This document shows, piece after piece, positions 26,801 through 37,400 of a stretch of DNA of 64,000 nucleotides. Position numbers and translations under genes: made by a program. The stretch is from Dallia pectoralis (lineage: Eukaryota; Chordata; Actinopteri; Esociformes; Umbridae), in contig CM055730.1 of NCBI GenBank assembly GCA_029465975.1, positions 14,697,563-14,761,562 of the forward strand, given 5' to 3'. A model generated the notes under the pieces. That model saw nothing but the letters and a program-made list of their open reading frames with translations, made no database searches and was not told where the DNA came from. The first letter of the stretch is position 1, and the number at the start of each line of letters is the position of its first letter.

Positions 26801-29800
26801 CTTCTACATGAACCAAGCTGCTGCAATGCAGACCGAGAAGGAAGGTAGTCTGACGTATGAGTTAGCAGATATACAGAACGATATACAAAAGCTTAAAGTC
26901 AAACCACGCCGATTATTTACCCGTTCTCCCATCACAGTAAAGAAGGCTGTATCTGTAGCCGAGCAGGAGATGTGGAAGAAGAGCTTCTCGTGCTTTGAGA
27001 GGGGCATGAAGGACTTTGAGGCAATCAAGGACAGTACCAACACTTCCCTGTTGCTGTGTAACACGGGCAGACTGATGAGGATCTGTGCCCAAGCCCACTG
27101 TGCCGTGTCCGCTGACCAGAGCAGAGGGGAGTTCTCCCCAGAAGAGGCTCTCTATTACAACAAGGTAGCACTACTACACCTGTAGAGATGGTGTGCTAGC
27201 ATTAAGGATCTCTAATAGAGGATATCTATTACAACAAGGTAGCACTACTACACCTGTAGAGATGGTGTGCTAGCATTAAGGAGATCTAATAGAGGCTCTC
27301 TATTACAACAAGGTAGCACTACTACACCTGTAGAGATGGTGTGCTAGCATTAAGGATCTTTAATAGAGGCTCTCTATAACAACAAGGTAGCACTACTACA
27401 CCTGTAGAGAGGGTGTGCTAGCATTAAGGAGATCTAATAGAGGCTCTCTATTACAACAAGGTAGCACTACTACACCTGTAGTGATGGTGTGCTAGCATTA
27501 AGGAGATCTAATAGAGGCTCTCTATTACAACAAGGTAGCACTACTACACCTGTAGAGATGGTGTGCTAGCATTAAGGATCTCTAATAGAGGATATCTATT
27601 ACAACAAGGTAGCACTACTACACCTGTAGAGATGGTGTGCTAGCATTAATGATCTCTAATAGAGGCTCTCTATTACAACAAGGTAGCACTACTACACCTG
27701 TAGAGAGGGTGTGCTAGCATTAATGATCTCTAATAGAGGCTCTCTATTACAAGGTAGCACTACTATACCTGTAGAGAGGGTGTGCTAGCATTAAGGGTCT
27801 CTAATAGAGGCTCTCTATTACAACAAGGTAGCACTACTACACTTGTAGAGATGGTGTGCTAGCATTTAGGTTCTCTGACTCATCCCACCCAAATTGTTCT
27901 TCCAAATAATAAGACAGCTACTTTTTTTCGGTTAAACTTCCTTTTGAAAACTGTTGCAGATCTGTAACGTTTCTTTGTTCCATAATGCCCTTCAGTAGGT
28001 AATTCGACTGAAAATATCTGTGCTTTCTGTAAACTTTAATTTCATGAAAACAGGCCGGGGCTTAACAGTTGATGGGTCTCTTTGCAGGCTATTGACTACT
28101 ACCTGAGGGCAATGAGGTCTCTGGCCACCAGAGATAATCACCCTGCAGTGTGGGACTCGGTCAACTGGGAGCTGTCCACCACATACTTCACACTGGCAAC
28201 TCTGCTGCAGGACTACGCTCCTCTGTCCAGAAAAGCCCAGGAACAGGTGAACTGGTCCTTAATCAGGTTCACACTAATCTAGTTAAGGAACAGGTGAACT
28301 GGTCCTTAATCAGGTTCACACTAGTCTAGTTAAGGAACAGGTGAACTGGTCCTTAATCAAGTTCACTCTAGTCTAGTTAAGGAACAGGTGAACTGGTCCT
28401 TAATCAGGTTCACACTAGTCTAGTTAAGGAACAGGTGAACTGGTCCTTAATCAGGTTCACACTAGTCTAGTTAAGGAACAGGTGAACTGGTCCTTAACTA
28501 GGTTCACACTAGTCTACTTAGAGAATGGAATGAATGGAGTGTGTCCCGTCACTAACATACTGATACTTATCTACAGAAAAATAATATAAATTTGTCATCT
28601 GAGCACAGTTGTGTGTACCGGTACTAATGTTGTCATCACTGCGGGTGACCAGATTGAGCGGGAGGTGACTGAGTCCATGCTGAAGTCCCTGAAGTACTGT
28701 GACCTGCAGACAGAGTCGGCCCGCCAGCCCCTCTACCAGTACCGAGCAGCCACCATCCACCATCGCCTCGCCTCCATGTACCACAGCTGCTACCGTAACC
28801 AGGTCAGGGCTGGACCGAGAGATACACCGGAACCAGAAGTCATTAAAAGCATTTCCATAGTGCGGAGGTGCAGGGGGGGTTTGTGTGTTCGCCTACATGA
28901 TCGGCGTGTTTCCTTTGTGCCAGGTGGGGGATGAACACCTGAGGAAACAGCACAGGAGTCTGGCAGAGCTGCACTACACCAAGGCAGCCCGACTCTTCAT
29001 CAGCCTGAAGGATGCGCCGTGTGAGCTGCTTCGCACTCTGTTGGAGAGGGTGGCCTTTGCTGAGTTCACCATGGCAGGTCAGTCAGGCAGGCTAGCCCAG
29101 TCTCACTCACAGCCAGGACGGAGTTTCTTTTTAAAGATGGTTGGTTCGAGTCACTATGTGCGTTCTCAGGTCAGAGCAGCTGTGGGGCAAGGCTGAAGAC
29201 CCTCACAGGAGCCCTGGATATCCTGTTGGAGACTCGTCACGCTTTCCAACTTATCCGTAAAGAGCTGCTAGAGGAACAAACAGAGGTACAGACAGAAACA
29301 GGATAGAACTAGAACACAGCAGCAATTAGCACTACCCAAGTGCACATCGATTTGTGCTTTCAGTTGAGAATCTGTGAGGAATCTAACCGTCAACAACCTG
29401 GAAACCTCTTCCATGTCTTTTGCTTTCAGAGAGACAGCCTAGAGTCCACAGAAGCCCCTGACAGCGATGCAGATTGTCCCTCAGGGCTGAACGTAAATGA
29501 AGTGATGCAGTTGATTAGCGTCTTCGAGCCCAGTTTCTCTTTCTTGATGCTGCATCTGGTCAAACTGATGACAGCCATGAAGCGCAAACCAAGGTGAGGG
29601 CAGGACAATTAATACATTAGATGAGGACCAAACAGGAGATCCATTAGAACTGGAATAGCACAGCGTGAAACTGGATACGGTTTACTGGTTGCTGTTCATC
29701 CATTGTAGTATGTCTGTCAGATGCATTTAATCCAGTTGTGTTAGTCCTGAGACCACTTGCTTAACATTGTCACTAATGACTATACTCAGAGGTAATGCTG

Positions 29801-30354
29801 TCGTCCTGTGAAGCCGTGTACTAGGCTTGGATTGCATGTGCAAAAAGCTTAGTGTGACTGTTTGCACCTGTTTTAATTCAAGGTAGGAGAGGGAAGATCG
29901 CTGCTAAATTCAATAACTAATTTATGATTCGGTGTTTTATCTTACAACTAGATTTTAAATTTCATTTTAACCTCCTTATACTAAACGTCAACCAGTATAT
30001 TTAAATTATGACGATTTCTGTGGACACTCAGTGGCCATGGGTTTGATTTAGTAAATGATCTTTACAACTTAGCTCACTATTAAGTCTTGGAACTTTTAAA
30101 ACAGAGTTAGACTTTTTTTAAACATTAAGGATACGAGACAAGTTAGCATACGGTAACTAAATGTGTTTTTATTTGTATTTTCACCCAATAGCCTCAAGGA
30201 CGAGGAGCTTCTGAAGACTTATAAGAACGTTTACTCCAAACTGCTGCGTGCTGAAAAGACCGCCCCACTCCTCAGCCGCGTTGACCTGTTTCTAGACATC
30301 CTGCAACAGCTGATCCAGCAGACAGGAAGTGGTGACCTCGGGGCATGGTCTTGA
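20845..30354 (+). CDS. edrf1: EDRF1, erythroid differentiation-related factor 1 (25 coding exons, complete)
   Basis: Coding exons: 20845-20946, 21509-21717, 21814-21880, 21985-22110, 22268-22392, 22500-22653, 22759-22854, 23250-23371, 23495-23606, 23712-23859, 23971-24082, 24194-24305, 24480-24755, 25210-25281, 25366-25501, 25882-26073, 26191-26391, 26596-26844, 26938-27164, 28088-28246, 28653-28802, 28924-29077, 29170-29285, 29430-29593, 30192-30354. They sum to 3744 nt, in frame, 1247 residues against about 1238 in human. Recognisable conserved blocks include FGMAYDFIDS, DWTWLKEFYQRLIDQKWQRK, TYWLFKASGSDIVKLYDLS, RHPQIIASAHYMLAELFQLD, VWDSVNWELSTTYFTLATL and ASMYHSC. Exon 13 carries an acidic run (DDEEDPEDLPEDSDE). 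The C-terminal half from about residue 657 is helical and TPR-like (RALRYIKLALQC, KAIDYYLRAM). The family is a nuclear regulator of globin expression and erythroid differentiation. Introns are short, mostly under 400 bp. The exon 10 acceptor has a weak pyrimidine tract (TTTGGTAAG), so that boundary is the least secure. Introns 19 and 20 carry donor-derived minisatellites. Confidence 0.95.
25700..25875. repeat. Pyrimidine-rich tandem repeat in EDRF1 intron 15
   Basis: Three imperfect copies of a CTCCATCTCTCTCCACCCCC-type unit (about 50-58 bp) run up to just before the exon 16 acceptor at 25882. They may act as an extended polypyrimidine tract. Confidence 0.8.
27143..27880. repeat. 74-bp minisatellite built from the EDRF1 exon 19 donor site
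   Basis: About ten copies, including the genuine exon end. The unit is roughly 21 nt of exon 19 (GAGGCTCTCTATTACAACAAG) plus 53 nt of intron starting GTAGCACTACTAC. Copies of ACAAG-GTAGCAC lie near 27161, 27235, 27309, 27383, 27457, 27531, 27605, 27679, 27750 and 27824. The donor core is kept in all copies while the spacer varies (AAGGATCTC, AAGGAGATC, AATGATCTC). Confidence 0.95.
28239..28520. repeat. 47-bp minisatellite built from the EDRF1 exon 20 donor site
   Basis: Six copies starting with the true exon end. AGGAACAG-GTGAACTGG occurs with GAACAG at 28241, 28288, 28335, 28382, 28429 and 28476. Each unit contains 8 nt matching the exon end followed by the intron start, then TCCTTAATCAGGTTCACAC and TAGTCTAGTTA. 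Confidence 0.95.
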
Positions 30355-30669
30355 CAGCAGTAGAAATAACACTTCCATGGGGTTTTCACTAGTCTGCACA
30401 AGTACACCTGCGCTATGAAAGCTTCACTAGCTGTGCCTTATCACAAGTTCTAATAGTTAACTCTTTTGGCAGATTTATTAGAGTTCCTCACTTTACCTTT
30501 TCAGTGTAATGCGTTTTCAAATCCTCTCTTCAAGGCAATGTAAAAACAAAAATACTAACATTTTGAGTATTGGAATCTTACAGGATTGGGTTTTATAAAC
30601 CTGAATTATAGTAATTATGCTGTGAAGAAAGGGAGGGTCAGGAAGGCATTTTCTTGTTACAGGAAGCTG

Positions 30670-30792
30670 AAATAAAGTCAAAATTAGAATTTTCAAAAGC
30701 CTGCAGGCAATGTTCGATGCAAACTATCCATTTATCAGATAATAATTTATGTTTGAATGTGTGCCGGCATGTTTGTCCTAATTTGAAATAAA
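30670..30792 (+). terminator. edrf1: EDRF1 polyadenylation signals
   Basis: AATAAA at 30670-30675 and again at 30787-30792, 316 and 433 nt after the stop codon. The second is followed by TG/T-rich sequence. Either would give a short 3' UTR ending before the convergent DHX32 gene. Confidence 0.6.
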
Positions 30793-31456
30793 CGTTTGAA
30801 TAATACTTCTGATCACCTTGTCTTGATTCAAATTGTCTTGGTTCAAGACCACATGACCAGCCCTGACACCAACCACTTCAACCTATTTCTGTCTTTCATA
30901 CACGGCCCTGGATCTTGGCACGTGCCTGGTAGAGAGTAGGACTAAACAGATCACATGGTGCTGTAATGCGTTATGTAGCTACAGCACTGTAATGCTCTTG
31001 TTACTGAACTGGGTCACCCCCACCTCACCCACTCCTCTACATAGCAGATAGAGTAACAAACCTAAATTATGTCTGTGCTTTTGTTTCTGCTCATCCGGTA
31101 GATCAGTACTCTGTCTGGGACAACCATTTTGTGGACTGCATAACCCTTACTACGATCGGCTTGAAAGGAAGTTTCAAAACGGGTAAAATAGATATTAACT
31201 TAAAAGGCTATATAAATAAAACAACAGTTAAGCAGGGTAATCAGAACAGATACTTGTGTCATTTTGTCTCTGATATATTAATCTAATTCCAGTGATTAAC
31301 AAACATAAATCTAGCAACCTGCAGTGTATAATTGACATGATTCTGCTTTAAGTTTCTATGACTCAGGTAACAGGTAGAAATGATCACATAATCCATTACA
31401 TGGAATGGCGTGGGCGCTACGGCCTCTATAACATGCACCAGCAAGGCCTTCAATAA

Positions 31457-34400
31457 TCACTGTATAGAACAGCTGGCTGTGACCTCTGGAATGCTCTCTA
31501 TGCTGGGGCTCCGTTTAATCTTCTTTGCTTTGTAGTGTCCGGCTCCCTTGTCTATCATATTCTGGAGGATGTCTTTGCTCTCGCTGGGAGGCAGATTGTA
31601 GAAGAAGTACTGTGGAGCCATCTGAATGAACCTGGGTGAAGGGAGAGAATCGCTGATGAACTATCTGATGGACATTGTCGTTCATTCAGTTCGGGTTTCA
31701 AACTCATGCAGTAAATGCAATTTAATTCACCAGTGCTATCCAGTAAATGTGATTTAATTCACTAGTGGTATCCAGTAAATGTAATTTAATTCACTAGTTG
31801 TATCCAGTAAATGTAATTTAATTCACCAGTGCTATCCAGTAAATGTAATTTAATTCACGAGTGGTATCCAGTAAATGTAATTTAATTCACTAGTACTATC
31901 CAGTAAATGTAATTTAATTCACTAGTGCTATACAGTAAATGTAATTTAATTCACTAGTGCTATACAGTATATGTAATTTAATTCACCAGTGGTATCCAGT
32001 AAATGTAATTTAATTCACTAGTACTATCCAGTAAATGTAATTTAATTCACTAGTGGTATCCAGTAAATGTAATTTAATTCACTAGTGGTATCCAGTAAAT
32101 GTAATTTAATTCACTAGTGGTATCCAGTAAATGTAATTTAATTCACTAGTGGTATCTAGTAAATGTAATTTAATTCACTAGTGGTATCCAGTAAATGTAA
32201 TTTAATTCACCAGTGGTATCCAGTAAATGTAATTTATTTCACCAGTGCTATCCAGTAAATGTAATTTAATTCACTAGTGGTATCCAGTAAATGTAATTTA
32301 ATTCACCAGTGGTATCCAGTAAATGTAATTTAATTCACCAGTGCTATCCAGTAAATGCAATTTCATTCACCAGTACTATCCAGTAAATGTAATTTAATTC
32401 ACTAGTACTATCCAGTAAATGTAATTTAATTCACTAGTGGTATCCAGTAAATGTAATTTAATTCACCAGTGGTATCCAGTAAATGTAATTTAATTCACAA
32501 GTACTATCCAGTAAATGTAATTTAATTCACAAGTACTATCCAGTAAATGTAATTTAATTCACTAGTGCTATACAGTATTTGTAATTTAATTCACCAGTGC
32601 TATCCAGTTAATGTAATTTAATTCACCAGTGCTATACAGTAAATGCAATTTAATTCACTAGTGTTATACAGTATTTGTAATTTAATTCACCAGTGCTATC
32701 CAGTTAATGTAATTTAATTCACCAGTGCTATCCAGTAAATGCAATTTAATTCACTAGTGCTATACAGTATTTGTAATTTAATTCACAGGTGCTATCCAGT
32801 AAATGCAATTTAATTCACTAGTGCTATACAGTATTTGTAATTTAATTCACTAGTGCTATACAGTATATGTAATTTAATTCACAGGTGCTATCCAGTAAAT
32901 GCAATTTAATTTACTAGTGCTATACAGTATTTGTAATTTAATTCACTAGTGCTATACAGTATATGTAATTTCATTCACTAGTGCTATACAGTAAATGTAA
33001 TTTACTTCACTAGTTCTATCCAGTAAATGTAATTTAATTCACTAGTGCTATGCAGTATATGTAATTTAATTCACTAGTGCTATGCAGTATATGTAATTTA
33101 ATTCACCAGTGCTATCCAGTAAATGTAATTTAATTCACCAGTGCTATACAGTAAATGTAATTTACTTCACTAGTTCTATCCAGTAAATGTAATTTAATTC
33201 ACTAGTGCTATGCAGTATATGTAATTTAATTCACCAGTGCTATCCAGTAAATGTAATTTAATTCACCAGTGCTATCCAGTAAATGTAATTTAATTCACTA
33301 GTGCTATCCAGTAAATGTAATTTAATTCACTAAGGTTTTCCAGTAAAAGTAATTTAATTCACCAGTGCTATCCAGTAAATGCAATTCAATTCACCAGTGC
33401 TAATTCAATTCATCATACAGTACGGGAACATTGGGTCAGCTAGAACAACAGAACAACTAAGTATACATTTGAATTAATTTGAAATTATAGACCAGAAAAT
33501 GAGAACAGCCTGACGATGTTTACTGCAGTTCATTGGAATTGATAATCTTTTTAGAATACTGGATTTCCAGAGTCACCATTTGGTAAACATTTTGAGCAAT
33601 AAAAAAAATCAAATTTCACAGTGCATACCATAAAACATCGCATGACGACGGCCAAGCATGCTCTGTCAAAACCCATCCCCATTAAGGCACCACTCTAGCA
33701 GTGGAATCCTTAATCCCCTTTTAACCATCTGATACTGGATGGCAGGATTACACCCCCCTCCAGTTACAATCAGACCTTCTAATGAGCAGTGGTGAAGAGC
33801 TTGGTCTAAGAGGGAAAGGTGTTTCTGGAAACACTTCTCTCTCTGATGTGAATTTCTGTGGTTCAGTTTCCTACATGATTAGCGGGGGAACTTGTTCTTG
33901 GCATAGACATGAAATGTTGACTAGAACTGTTAATCTGTAACGGCGTACAATCAGCTTTCCCCTGCTGCAGTAAAACAGTTACATTACTGTAGTTATCTAT
34001 TGCAGGCTACGAGCAATACGCTGTTTGAAAATTGTGACCGAACATTGTTTCAGTACTCTATTGAATTTCATGTTAAATATTTGAAATAACACGATATAGA
34101 TCAGAATTGTATTAAACCAATTGAATATTGGCCACTTACTCCTCTGGTGATATGTGGGTGACAATGCGGATACAGTTGTCCTCTGAGAAGGTGTACTCAT
34201 GGAAGAGGACCCACTCTGGCAGCCCCAGTTTGGGTGTCTTGGTGCCATAAGCAGAAAGTGGGTGGACTTGGGCCACATGTTTGTGTGTCAGCATAAAGTA
34301 ATTCCCTGACGAATCCACATCTCTTGCCACCTGAAAATCATATCTGTCTTTCATTACCACTTCAATTAAACGTCAGGTTGTATTTCTGATTTCGTCGACG

Positions 34401-37400
34401 TTTCTTAGTACTAGAAATATTAAAAAGTACAAACCAAGACATTGCTGTACCTGCATGAAGAAGCCTGCTAGTAGTGCTCTTTTGATGTTTAGGGTGTTTC
34501 CCTTGGAGCCAAACGAAGGCATGGAGACAGGAAGTTCTATCCTCCTCAGGATGTCAGTCAATTCAGAGCGGATAGCGTCAGCTGTCTGCAGGGCAGACAG
34601 ACTCAGGAAATAGTCCTGACACCATTTCTCCACACTGGCAACTGGAAGCCGCCAAGCAGAGAGAAGAACTTGGGGTTTGTATGAATTATAAAGGCCTATG
34701 TTTTTTTAATGTTGATTAGCATTGATTGTTTTAAACTAGTTGTTCCAATGATGTGCGCTAATGTGAACTCACAGGGCTCCTGCTGGTTCTGTTTGAAAGC
34801 TTTGTAGATGTTGATTAGAGTAAAGTGGTCTCCCTCTGCGTGCTGGAATTTCAGGTGATGCTGCGAAGCTTCCAGCCTCATCTCCATCCGGGGGATCAGG
34901 AAACAGCTTGGTGCTAAAAGAGGAGCAACATGACAGAAGGGTTTAGTGAGGACAATGTCAGGACATGAGAGGACAATTCCAGACTATGGCTGTAGACACA
35001 TATACATTGTGAATTTAGTGTATTGTGTATTGTACCCCTGGAATTCCACACCCTAGTTACATCTGGTCAACTACCTAAAGCATGACCAAAACAGCAAAGG
35101 CATTTCACGCGCTTGAGAGGAGAGGCAAGGAAGTAGCCTAGGTGTGAGTGTTTCTGTGTATTTACTCAGTCCCAAAGTTAGACAAAGTATTTGCTGTAAA
35201 TTATGTTGTGTGTCATGTTAACTTTGGTGCTGATATATAACACAGTCTCTAGTTTAGATTATTGAGCAATATGCTGAGGGGACAATTTAAAGATGCTCTC
35301 GGGTCAGTATTCGACTGGTTCCCAGCATATTATAAACATTTGCCCCTAAAAATGAAGCAAATACCGTATGTAATACCAAACTAAATGCACACGTTGTGCG
35401 TGAAATTGCGAACTGGTTTTTATATATGGACTGCACTGACAGCTGTTAATTGACGAGTCTGTCACAGAGAGCAGCGAGTCTGATAAAGATGCCAAATATT
35501 GACATGTACTCAAATCCAAAATGCTGGCATATAGAGTCAAACACATTTTGCCTTAATGTCCAATTACCTATGGAGTGGAGTGTGTTTGAGATTAGAAGTG
35601 TCGTCACTTTTTATGACGTTTGCAAATGGCCATGGTAGTGTAGACTTAAACAATAATGTATGATGTGATATAAAGAGCAAAAACGATAACTAAGTCCTAG
35701 GTACCGGCAAGCATTGCAGCGATTATGACCACCTCGTTGACACAGTCAAACTCGCATGAGGCCAGCAGTGTCTTGGCCATCTGTGGCTCCAGTGGGAACT
35801 CAGACATGATGATGCCGATCTCAGACAGATTCCCGTCATCATCTAGGGCTGCTAAGTAGTCCAGGTCCTCCAACGCCTGCATCAGACACTCAGGATCTAG
35901 CGGGGGAAAGCAGTCATGAATGGTAGGGCCTTTGAAGTCTCTGAAACTTGAAAAACATTATTTTGTGTGGTTGTAAACATGAAGAACTGCAATTCATCCT
36001 TATGTAACTCGTACATTGCAATGCTAAATAACTATCCTGAGAGGCTTTGCTTTACGCCAGTGCATTGTTTTGTAACAGAGTTTTAAAGCAACATAAACAG
36101 CATACATGGCAATATGTTCATTATTATTAAATAATAACCAGGGTAGTAATATACTACCAATAAACACTCATTTGACACATTCTGAATCAGAATGTCATCC
36201 AATCATGGAGATTAAAGTTAAATGGCATCCATGCCCTGCTGCACGTGATCATGAAATCATTGGCTGGGCTTGGACACAAGTAGACACAAACAATATTTGA
36301 CGGAGCTTGAGGTATTTTGCAAAGCTATTGTCCATAATCTGCTCTGTCCAAACATGCAAGCTGGTAGAGACTTATCCAAGTAGACTCATGGCCGTCTACT
36401 TGGATAACTCTAATATTAATTAAAAGGGGTGAATATTCATGCTATATATTGTTTTGCCATTTTTGTCTTTTTTATTTTTCATTGACATATTTTTTTTGCG
36501 GATCAGTCGCAAAAACCTCATCTGATCTGCTGCATCACTAGGCACATGGGAGACATGCTCAGGGCCACAAGCCAACAACAGTCCTCAGATACGCAGGTTT
36601 GCTCTGTAAACAATTGGAGTGGAACAAGGCTTGTCAGAGTCGCTAAACGCACGGCTCACTGCCCTCCAACAGAACACAGTAACAGGCCTGTCTGCATCGG
36701 ACACGGGTGCCAAACCAACTGAGCTCAACCTGAACTGTGTCTGAATGACTCGCGGAGCTTCGAAACATAGCCTCCATTTATGCCACCAATCAAGGAACAC
36801 CGTCGCATGTTGCACTATGGCAAATGCAGTTTCTTCAGTATTTATTCAGCTGTTCCGACACATTGATATTGATACATTTGAACGTCAACAACGAGCCTGT
36901 ACATATTCATCCTGGCTTGCCATACCTGGCCTGTCAATGAAATTACAGTGGCTCAGGCCCCCAATATCCATTCTCTTCAGGAAGAGCACTGTGGATGTAA
37001 TATCAGACTCCAGGATGTGTGGGCGTGTCTCACTGGGTAGGGGCGTGTCCTCGGGATACAAGCAAAAAGTTTTCCCTGCAGGAATTCAAGCACTCAGGTT
37101 AGCTTGAAGCCGTCTGGAAAGTAACGCATTTGATTTCAACTCCTCTGGACCCCTGGAATTGTTTCAGGCTGTGTAATACCTGTCGGTCTGACCAGCTGTT
37201 TGCGACTCTCAGCTTGACTCCGGCTGATAGGCTGAATGGCGACTGAATTTGCTCTGATCCTCGGGTTATAAACCTATAAAATGATGAAAGACATGAATGA
37301 CTGTATATGAACCACCAAAATCATAGTTTGTTTGCTTAAAATAACAATTTCTCAGTAAGTTACCCACATTTCTTTTTTGCACACCGCCATCGATAACAAA

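Noticed and set aside
26596..27164. Single continuous EDRF1 exon
   Set aside because: The frame is open throughout, but GT at 26845 and AG at 26937 bound a 93-nt insert absent from the mammalian protein; two exons fit the family length exactly.
31703..33412. CRISPR-like array
   Set aside because: Contiguous 32-bp tandem units with no unique spacers, in a vertebrate intron; this is a minisatellite.
34634..34641. DHX32 exon 9 starting at 34634 after TTGCCAG
   Set aside because: Gives the wrong frame; the acceptor TTCCAG with start at 34641 restores VEKWCQDYF and the total length.
36745..37107. 120-residue plus open frame
   Set aside because: Antisense to DHX32 exon 6; no independent support.
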